Shown here piece by piece: positions 8,707 to 17,100 of a DNA stretch of 64,000 bases (position 1 is the stretch's first letter; each line of letters begins with the position of its first letter). The notes under the pieces are model-generated. The model did no database searches. It was not told where the DNA came from and saw nothing but the letters and a program-made list of their open reading frames with translations. A program made the position numbers and the translations under genes. The stretch is from Staphylococcus cohnii subsp. cohnii (lineage in GTDB: Bacteria; Bacillota; Bacilli; Staphylococcales; Staphylococcaceae). The stretch lies in assembly GCF_002902365.1 (NCBI RefSeq), contig NZ_PPQC01000036.1, positions 79,548 through 143,547 of the forward strand. The letters are read 5' to 3'.

Positions 8707-8840
8707 TTCAACTCTTGGTTTTCTCTTGCTAGTTTTTCTAACTCTACCTGTAAATTCATAGCGACATCTTGTAATCTTGCCATTTCATTTTGTTGAAAAG
8801 CTATTTTCAAATCTTTATCATCTACATTATTTTGTTCCAT
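8688..8840 (-). CDS. Small coiled-coil phage protein (50 residues)
   Basis: The protein begins MEQNNVDDKDLKIAFQQ and is almost entirely a charged coiled coil (ARLQDVAMNLQVELEKLAR). Its ATG lies inside the last codons of the tal gene in another frame (14-base overlap), which suggests coupled translation. Small coiled-coil genes in this place are usual after the tail endopeptidase in staphylococcal siphoviruses. Function unknown. Confidence 0.7.
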   Translation of the reverse strand: MEQNNVDDKDLKIAFQQNEMARLQDVAMNLQVELEKLARENQELKESQPE

Positions 8841-11283
8841 TTTCCAATTCCTCCACTCGTTTAGTTAATTGCTGAATTGCTCTGAATGACCACGTTGCCA
8901 TTCCGTATATATTCACACCATCTCCACTCGTTAATTCGCTAGGTGTTTTATAACCTTCTCCGATAACTAATCCGTATTTTGTTTCTTTCTTTTCGTCTGA
9001 CTTGTAATTGAACGAATATAATTGTGTTTCATTATTAATTGCACTTAAAGCGTCGAAATTCCATTCATTTATATTCTCTTTGTATTCTTCTAAAGAAGCG
9101 TTATTAAAGTCTGACGCTCTTACTGGTTTATATCCAATATCTCCACCGTTATATAAAAGGTTGTTAGTAACTCTTAGTTCATTAGTTGATACACCGATAT
9201 AGAAATTACCATCATGTGTGCGAATAGAACCTGCCTGTATGTCTTTGACTTGCAAGTCTTTGTAATTAACATTGCCACCGTTATACCCTTTCATATCGGT
9301 TATGCGCAATGCACCATTAACGCCAATATATTGATTATCTGCTTTAGCTTTTAACATTCCGTATAAGTCTCTAGCATAAAAATCACCAGAACCAATATCA
9401 CCATTATTGTTAGTGGCATAAACATAATTGGTTGAAGATGATTTATCAAAACGCAAACTACTACCATATGTTGACCCTGATGTAATCGAACCGTAAGAAA
9501 GTATACCATCAGTATCACTAGCTCCTGAATTTTCTTTAACCCACATTCTAAACTCATTACGCCCAACTCTATTATCACTCATTGGTCTAAAGTAGAGACT
9601 TGATGTTTTACTTTCAATATTTACAGTTGCATGTGAATCTAACAATATTCTGTTAGAATCTGTCCTTAAAGCAACTACGCCTAAACCTGAGTTGAGCGTG
9701 ACCCCACGTGCGCCACTATAAGTATAATCAAAGAACTCTAATGTACCAGAAGCATCTGAACTATCTCCATCAAGATATGTGGAGATACCAAAATCAGAAA
9801 AGTAAATAGAACGATTTAAATCGTTGTTCCTAAATCTTAAGTGACCGTTTTTAAATCTAGTGAATACGTTGTTAGTTGTTGTATTGTTTTGCCATGTACG
9901 TTTGAAAGTACCGAACAATGTCATTTCATCGTTTTTTATTTCTACAAATTTACTGTTGTCTCCACCACGCACACTAATTAGGTTAGCGTTCAACGTACCA
10001 GTAGTAATCGTATCTGCCACTATGCCTTCTGCTGTGATTGCAGTTTTGGCAGTCTTACCACCATCAGTAGAAAGTAATAATCCACTACTGTTCATAGTCA
10101 TGATGTTGTTATTATTCTTCTTATCCATGAAGTGTTGACCGTTTGTATCATATATAATTTCACTTGATGTATTTTGAATTTTCGTTACCATTGATTTACT
10201 GATAATATCAAGTGCTTGGAATGGTAGCGACTTACGTCCTTGTATCAAGTCGGCTATATCTTTAGCAGCAGTCGATAAGTTGCTACCGTATCGATCACCC
10301 ATGTTACCGGAACCGAAAGTTATTTCTAAATCTAATATTTGACCAGTGCTACTAAAGTTTCGTGTTATTTTAACTACACGTATTTCAGTGTCTAATCCAA
10401 TACGTTCATCGACTAGGAACACCCTATCTCCTAATACTGCATGTTGGTAGTCATAACCTTGTTGTGACATATCGTAAATATCAGCAGTAAAGGATACTTT
10501 CACACTTTCATCAACTGTCTTTTTAAGGTTAGCGTCCATAGTTGCTTGTTTAGTAACACGACCATCACGTATAGGTGGTGCTTCTCTTATACCAATTATT
10601 TTAGCAAGTGGAGAAGTGTATTCACGTTTCAATTTAGCTTTTTCAACAACATCTGTATCTGAATCATCATCTGAATAGTTTCCGTACCCTCGTGCATACG
10701 TCCACATCTCAGAAGCATCCACTTCTTTTTCAATGTTTTGTGCATTCACTTTATATCTATATTCAAAATTCGCATCATTACCGATTTGGTTATATAAATA
10801 GACAACATTACCTACTATTTTAAATTCATAACCATATCTATCTATAAATGTTTTGAATATTTCAAGACGTGTTTCACCTTCTCCAATACCTTCAAAACGA
10901 TTACTAGGTGCAGCCTCAACTGTTGAATATGTGAAAGGTGTATCATTAAACACAATATTAAATGCTTCTGTTACAGTTAGACTTGCGTCAATTCGTTCGT
11001 ATACACGGTGAGAGTTGAGCCAATCCAACATATATAACACTGCAGTGACAGATATACGATACTTATCACCAAATCCCGTTTGTTTACTGGAAATAATGCG
11101 ATATTCTTTACCTTCAAATAGGATAATCCACATCTTTAAGTCATCTTGCTTACTTAAAAACTCACTGTTCATATCAGTATATTCTATTTCGATATCAATA
11201 CGTTCATCACCGTTTAACTCTTGATCGTGCTTAAGCACACCTTGCAAGAAATATTCATTGCCTTCTAAGTCACGAATAAACAT
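8827..11283 (-). CDS. Tail-associated endopeptidase-type protein (Tal) with S74-like C-terminal chaperone
   Basis: A protein of 818 residues. Residues 1 to about 340 resemble the prophage endopeptidase tail (gp27/Tal-like hub) domain at the tail tip. A glycine/asparagine-rich beta region of fibre type follows. The last 89 residues look like an intramolecular chaperone of the Peptidase_S74 type: SLEEYKENI puts Ser730 and Lys735 five apart, as in that family's autocleavage dyad, and a short coiled coil ends the protein. I see no lysozyme or M23 domain here. The start at 11283 follows GGAGAG. It is separated from the upstream beta-helix gene by a terminator. Confidence 0.8.
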   Translation of the reverse strand: MFIRDLEGNEYFLQGVLKHDQELNGDERIDIEIEYTDMNSEFLSKQDDLKMWIILFEGKEYRIISSKQTGFGDKYRISVTAVLYMLDWLNSHRVYERIDASLTVTEAFNIVFNDTPFTYSTVEAAPSNRFEGIGEGETRLEIFKTFIDRYGYEFKIVGNVVYLYNQIGNDANFEYRYKVNAQNIEKEVDASEMWTYARGYGNYSDDDSDTDVVEKAKLKREYTSPLAKIIGIREAPPIRDGRVTKQATMDANLKKTVDESVKVSFTADIYDMSQQGYDYQHAVLGDRVFLVDERIGLDTEIRVVKITRNFSSTGQILDLEITFGSGNMGDRYGSNLSTAAKDIADLIQGRKSLPFQALDIISKSMVTKIQNTSSEIIYDTNGQHFMDKKNNNNIMTMNSSGLLLSTDGGKTAKTAITAEGIVADTITTGTLNANLISVRGGDNSKFVEIKNDEMTLFGTFKRTWQNNTTTNNVFTRFKNGHLRFRNNDLNRSIYFSDFGISTYLDGDSSDASGTLEFFDYTYSGARGVTLNSGLGVVALRTDSNRILLDSHATVNIESKTSSLYFRPMSDNRVGRNEFRMWVKENSGASDTDGILSYGSITSGSTYGSSLRFDKSSSTNYVYATNNNGDIGSGDFYARDLYGMLKAKADNQYIGVNGALRITDMKGYNGGNVNYKDLQVKDIQAGSIRTHDGNFYIGVSTNELRVTNNLLYNGGDIGYKPVRASDFNNASLEEYKENINEWNFDALSAINNETQLYSFNYKSDEKKETKYGLVIGEGYKTPSELTSGDGVNIYGMATWSFRAIQQLTKRVEELENGTK

Positions 11284-11302
11284 TTATTCACTCTCCTTTC
11301 CC

Positions 11303-11334
11303 AAAAGAAAAAGACTAACTTTTACAGTTAGCCT
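11303..11334 (-). terminator. Terminator between the beta-helix gene and tal
   Basis: AGGCTAAC pairs with GTTAGTCT (one G-U pair) around TGTAAAA, followed by TTTTTCTTTT on the minus strand. It lies immediately after the beta-helix gene and before tal, inside an otherwise continuous tail operon. Confidence 0.8.
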
Positions 11335-11344
11335 TTAAAAATTG

Positions 11345-13261
11345 TTAATAAGTTGTTTCTGTTCCAGATATATTTTTACTTTGGAATTGTCCACGTCTTA
11401 TATATACTTTGTCATCAGCGTTTACAGATTGAACTGAATAATTGCTTCCAAACCCTTCACAACTATCCAAGAATTGATGTGCGCCAGTAGTTGTTTGGAA
11501 ATCAGATACCTGATATGAACCGAAAGCGATGCAACCTAAATTCCACGTTTGCGTTCCAGTATTAACATCTGCTAAATTACCGCCATCATTTCTAGCGTAT
11601 AAACCATTAACTCTTATACCTTTAATACCATCATGAGCTGTAGAACCGTTATCGGAACGATTTCCACTTGTACCTTTCATAACACCGTTATCTCTAGCTA
11701 TGCAGTCAATCTCAACGAAGTAAGGTAACGCACCATTTGATGATTTGTGGTAGTTGAAACCATCCATCATTTGTTTTGAAAATTCACAGTCTTTAGAAAT
11801 ACAGTAACTACCACCGACCATTTCTAACCCATTACCATTACTTTGCGTTGAGTAAGAGGCTTTAACATTATTCATTACTAGCCGACCGTTAGTTGTTTCA
11901 AATCTAATATTGCGTGCGCCGCCTAGTAGCTCAATGTTTTCCAAATAAACGTTGAAATCACCATTAAATCTTATTAAATCAGTAGAAAGCAAACATTGAA
12001 TATCATCATCATTAACTTCTCCGTTATCTTGATTTACATATACAATACCAGAAGCACTGTACCAAGAGTTAGGCGTTGAATCTACTTCTGCAATACTTCC
12101 AACTTTCGTAAATTCTAAATGGTCACCATATTCATCTTTTTCATGTATATTTATAACTCTCATTGTTCCATTTCTACTCGCTTGATAAACGTTTTGATAA
12201 TCCGGTGTTTTAGTATATTTTAGTGTGTTTGAAGTTGCCATTTTAGGTTTACCATTATAACCAATGATATTTATATCTTTATTTGGATAACCGATAACAT
12301 TACCTGAAGCTGTTCTATTATAAATGAATCTACCATCTACCATAATAGTTCCTACATCACTTTTATTCATTGCTGTATATATATCGGCCAAAGGACTGGC
12401 TGAACTTAAGCCATCATTGGCATTTAAACCATCACCAGAAACATAGTAAGTTTTTCCATTGGTGTTTTTAAAACTTTCAACATCTAATGCCGTATCAAAA
12501 GTACCACGACCATCAGTGTATATATTTGATTTCAATACATGATCTTTTAATTCAAAATCTTCCGGCTGTTCATAAGCAATCGTTAAACCTTGTTCATTTA
12601 ATTTGTCTATTTTGTCATTTACTTTTTTTACCTGTTCGTCTAAATCTATTTTTATATCTGTGCTACTGAAATTAAATAAGCCCATTCGTTCACTTGCTAC
12701 AATGATTAATTTATCCACTTGTACGGTTGTGTTTCCCGTTCTATTATCTAACCTTAAATCAATCTTGTTTGTACCTACTGGTATTGATAAACCTTCTATT
12801 AAATAAACGTTGGGTGCCGATTCTTCAACACCTGTTATGCCCCCGATACTTTTACCACTCGAATCAATAAAGTTGTATTCAAGTTTAAAATTACTATTGT
12901 TTTCAGATGTGTATACAATAAAAGACATCTTTTTATTAGGCGCTAAATCTTTAACAGCATTCATCGTGTAAAAAAAATAGCCTTCTGGGCTAATTTCAAA
13001 AGATGAATCTCTATTTACAGTTAATCCCGGAGAGGTTTTCAAACTCATTAACCCATTGAAATACGGGTCGTTTATAGAGTCTGCATAAGTTCTCATTGGT
13101 TCGCCATTAGGCGGTATTGGCAGAACATTATCTGTACTACCTACTAAATTTCTAATTAACGACACATGGTCACCCATGTTTAGAAATAGTTCGTAAAAAT
13201 TATCATTCATGTTCTTTAAGTTTTTTCTGTCCCACATTGCGTCAATGTTTTTTCTTCCCAT
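11345..13261 (-). CDS. Right-handed beta-helix tail protein, possible polysaccharide depolymerase or receptor-binding protein
   Basis: A protein of 638 residues. The N-terminus (about 1-80, MWDRKNLKNMNDNFYELF) looks like a tail-attachment region. A jelly-roll-like segment follows to about residue 200, then a short coiled coil (LDEQVKKVNDKIDKLNEQG). From about 255 a pectate-lyase-like beta-helix begins with YYVSGDGLNANDGLSSASPL, a DUF1565-type opening, and continues with repeated short strands to the end. Known Staphylococcus epidermidis phages carry pectin-lyase-like proteins that degrade exopolysaccharide, so that role is plausible here. The ATG follows AAGGAGTG. Its place between dit and tal is unusual. 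Confidence 0.75.
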   Translation of the reverse strand: MGRKNIDAMWDRKNLKNMNDNFYELFLNMGDHVSLIRNLVGSTDNVLPIPPNGEPMRTYADSINDPYFNGLMSLKTSPGLTVNRDSSFEISPEGYFFYTMNAVKDLAPNKKMSFIVYTSENNSNFKLEYNFIDSSGKSIGGITGVEESAPNVYLIEGLSIPVGTNKIDLRLDNRTGNTTVQVDKLIIVASERMGLFNFSSTDIKIDLDEQVKKVNDKIDKLNEQGLTIAYEQPEDFELKDHVLKSNIYTDGRGTFDTALDVESFKNTNGKTYYVSGDGLNANDGLSSASPLADIYTAMNKSDVGTIMVDGRFIYNRTASGNVIGYPNKDINIIGYNGKPKMATSNTLKYTKTPDYQNVYQASRNGTMRVINIHEKDEYGDHLEFTKVGSIAEVDSTPNSWYSASGIVYVNQDNGEVNDDDIQCLLSTDLIRFNGDFNVYLENIELLGGARNIRFETTNGRLVMNNVKASYSTQSNGNGLEMVGGSYCISKDCEFSKQMMDGFNYHKSSNGALPYFVEIDCIARDNGVMKGTSGNRSDNGSTAHDGIKGIRVNGLYARNDGGNLADVNTGTQTWNLGCIAFGSYQVSDFQTTTGAHQFLDSCEGFGSNYSVQSVNADDKVYIRRGQFQSKNISGTETTY

Positions 13262-13273
13262 GTCGTCACTCCT

Positions 13274-14107
13274 TTATTTATAGTGGAAATTAAATTTGAA
13301 TTGAACTTTTGTAAACGTGCCGTTACTTATTTTTATCTCGTTTTTGCCGGGAGCTAAAGATATGAATTTTCTATTACATTCTCGCAGTCTGTTTAAGTTG
13401 TTTAATAAAAACTTAGCGTTTTCTAACGCAACTGTTTGTTGATTCAAATCTCTATTCACAATGAATTTTTCACCAGTAGTTATATTCTCTAAAGTAAAAT
13501 TATTACTACTGACCGGACTAAAAACAGTTATCCTCAAATCCATGTTTCTAGGATCAATTCTGACGTTCCCACCATTCCATACGGTGAAAGTGTTATCTGT
13601 GAAATCATAATTTGCGTTTTCTACATTAATTCCATCGGCCATACCATATTTCTCTACAATTGCACTATAACCACTTGTCTGTATTTCTTGTGTGTCATAC
13701 TTCGTACGCCAAAAAGGTAATCCTGTTACTCGTGCATCAACTTCAAGTTGTGCATACATACTTCCTAAAATACGTTCGGGTTTAAACGAACCATCTACAG
13801 TTACTTTTATAACTCTTGAAGGTAAAGCATTACGAGCAACATAAAAATACTCATGACTATCTAAAAAAGCATTTAATTCACTTTCTAATAGAAAATAATC
13901 ATGTTCTCCATGATAATGACGTAAAAAGAATGTTAGTGATGCTTCACGTTGTTTATAGTTAAATCCATAATCTATAACACCCGGTATACCATCAATTGAT
14001 TGTTCTTTTCTTTCTTTTTCCATTGATGATACAAAAAAATCCAGTGGCTTTACGCCAACTGGAAATTGTAATTTATTCATATTTGGGTCATACATTGTAA
14101 ATCCCAA
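13274..14107 (-). CDS. Distal tail protein (Dit)
   Basis: A protein of 277 residues of the siphovirus Dit family, which forms the hexameric ring joining the tail tube to the tip. The N-terminal part (GIPGVIDYGFNYKQREASLTF ... LRHYHGEHDYFLLESELNAF ... RVIKVTVDG) is the family core and the C-terminal half is a galectin-like beta domain. It starts with TTG at 14107, seven bases after GAGGTG; the next in-frame ATG is four codons in and lacks good spacing. It follows the tape measure gene, as usual. Confidence 0.85.
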   Translation of the reverse strand: MGFTMYDPNMNKLQFPVGVKPLDFFVSSMEKERKEQSIDGIPGVIDYGFNYKQREASLTFFLRHYHGEHDYFLLESELNAFLDSHEYFYVARNALPSRVIKVTVDGSFKPERILGSMYAQLEVDARVTGLPFWRTKYDTQEIQTSGYSAIVEKYGMADGINVENANYDFTDNTFTVWNGGNVRIDPRNMDLRITVFSPVSSNNFTLENITTGEKFIVNRDLNQQTVALENAKFLLNNLNRLRECNRKFISLAPGKNEIKISNGTFTKVQFKFNFHYK

Positions 14108-14128
14108 TAGTTATCACCTCTTATCTCA

Positions 14129-17100
14129 TTAATTTCTCATTAATTGAGTTGCATTATTTAACGCCATGTTTTCATTGTTCATCTTCGTCATTTCACGACT
14201 AGTAGGGAAATAGTTTTTTTCCTCAATACCTTTATTACTTCGTGCAATTTCCGTTAACGTATCGAGTTGTTTCTGTTGGTTCGCAATCATTTGTAGTAGT
14301 AAATTATCATTGTCACTACCAGATTGTTGACCGTATTTATTACTCATATCATTAGGTCGTTTATTTTTCTTATCTTTAACCTTACTTTGTGCATAACCAA
14401 TTAACTTCATTGCGTCATTAGCACGTGCAGGGTCAAGTGGTACTACTACCTCTGAGTGTCCATCTTCGGCTAGGTTGTATAAACCTTCACTGTTGATGAT
14501 TCCACCAGTTGCATAGCCTACACCTTTACCGATTTGACTTAATCCAGCATTACCATACTTAGCATCAGCATATCTCATACCAGCGATTAAGTTATCTAAA
14601 CCTTTCATGATGTTGCCATGACCTTTCATCTTGTAAGCGTTAAAAGTTCCTGGTTTAACTTGTACTAAACCTTTTGCTCTACCGTCTGCAAGTCCATCAG
14701 TACCACCGATAGCCTTTTCATTGCCACTCGATTCTGTGTCAATTTGTTTCAACCATGCGTTAACGTATTTGGAACCTGTTGGAAGGCCTGCTGTTTCCAA
14801 TGCTTGTTTAACTGTTGACTTCCATTTACCAGCGCCTTTACCGCCACCATTGTTTTCTTTTAACCAACTAGTAGGGTCTTTAGGTACGCCACCCCAACGC
14901 ATTTCATAGTGAAGGTGAGCGCCTGTAGAACTACCTGCTTCTCTGCCTTGTTTTGATGGGTCACCACCAGATAGACCAAGTAAATCACCTGGTTTAACTT
15001 TTTTACTTCCACTAAATGCATGTTTGGATAAGTGACCATAAATGGTTTCCATAGTTCCTGATTTAACAGATACCATGTTACCGAATCCACCATTCCAACC
15101 TTTGCTAGCTGTAGCAGTACCACCTGTAGTAGAGAATACTTTTGTTCCATATGGATAGCCAATATCGAGACCGTGATGCGCTCTAGGGAATGGGTATCCT
15201 TGTGCTAATGCTTCTGCTGCTGTACGAGCAAAACCGAAATTAATACCGTGTGATAAATCTAAGAAGCCACTATCTCCACTTCCTTGTTGGCTAAACCAAG
15301 ATGTAAATAAGTCAACTATCCCATTTTTTATTTTCTTGTACATGCCTGACATAAGTTTTCCAGGAATAGAATCTCCGCCTAGGAAGTTAAAATTGACACC
15401 CATATCTTTAACTACTTTTTCAAGTAACTTTTTAGGCTTATCCATCCACTCCATTACGTCTCCCATGCTTTCTTTAAGGAAGTTAGCACCTTGTCCAGCT
15501 TTTTTTAATGTTGTCTCTACTGCTTTTTTACTACCTTCTTTAACAGCTCCACTTCCTGCTTCCCACAGTTTTTCAGCTGTATCTAAAGGTCCTCCGCCAG
15601 CTTTCTTCTTAGCATCGTTTTCTAAGCCGCCGAACAAATCATCTTTCTTGTTCTTTTTGAAGCCTAAACCTGCTAATAGATCACTTGTACCTCGAGAGAA
15701 TTTTGGAATTGCGCCAGAACTCATAAGACTTTGTGTATTACGTCCGTTAATGACTTTATCGCCTTTATCTAATCCTACAAGTGTATTTTTACCTTGCGGC
15801 GCATGTAAAGAACCATTTTTACGTTGAATTAGTTCTTGATGTCCATTTGGTCCTGAACCATTCCCCGGTCCTTTATCATTTACTACTGCCATTGTTGGTT
15901 TGCTAATCGCACCATTGCTTACAAAGTTCTGTGAATGTGTAGACTCTGTACCAGTTGATAGCTTGATAGGTTTAACCATTTCTTTACCCATACCAAGTTT
16001 GTCGCCAACTGCGTTCACACCACCAATAAGTTTGTTGAGACCTTTTTTAACTTTGTCTACCATGTCATCGATGAAGCCTTTAATTTTACCAATAATATCG
16101 CCTAGTACATCGCGCATTTCCCCAAATGTACCTGTTACTTTATCTTTTAAGGATGTAGCAACACCTGTTACTTTGTTCCAGATTTTGTCCCAAGTGTCGT
16201 ATAGGTTATTTTTTACTTTTCCTATGATATTTTTAATAGAATTCTTTAGATTATTAAATTTACTACGAACACCGTTATACAGAGATGTAGCGACTGAAAC
16301 AACTTTATTTCTTACTTTCTGCCATATGTCATACAAGAATGAGCGTACACTATTAAATATAGACTTTATAGAACTTTTAAGTGAGTTAAATTTACTACGA
16401 ACACCATTATATAAACTTGCTGCAAGTGATATCACCTTACTTCTTATCGATAACCATGTTTTCAAAACAAAAAACTTAACAGCATTAAATATAAACGTTA
16501 TAGAATTTTTTAACGAATTGAATTTAGATTTAACGCCATTCCATAAAGATTGTGCGAGTGATACTACTCTGTTTCTAACTGCCTTCCATAGTCCATATAG
16601 AAAGTTTCGAACATTATTGAATATTGAAATTGTTCCATTTTTCAACCAGTTAAACGCACTTTTTACTCCGTTCCACAAACTTTTAGCAAAATTGACTACT
16701 CCATTTCGGATAGAATTCCAAACATTAATAGCAAAAGTTTTAACGGAATTAAAAATTGATACTGTACTATTTTTTAACCAAGTAAAAGCGTTCTTAACAC
16801 CAGTCCAAATACCTTTTGCTAATCCAACTATTGTATTTTTAATTACGCTCCAAATTGTCTTAGCTATACCTAGGATTCCAGCAAACGCTAATTGGAACAG
16901 GTTTTTCAGTATACTTAGGAAGCTTCTAGCAACTTGTTTTAACCCTTCACCGAATAGTTTCCAATCGCCTGTGAAAATACCAATAAACATTTTAACGAAT
17001 CCCATTACTACATTTAGAACACCCATGATAATTCCTTTAATCGCATTAAACGCAATCATCACAGTATTTTTTACCATGTTAAACGCATGTACTAAACTAC

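Noticed and set aside
15336..15827. Plus-strand frame of 163 codons inside the tape measure gene
   Set aside because: No binding site, rich in Ser/Pro/Leu, and fully within a convincing gene on the other strand.
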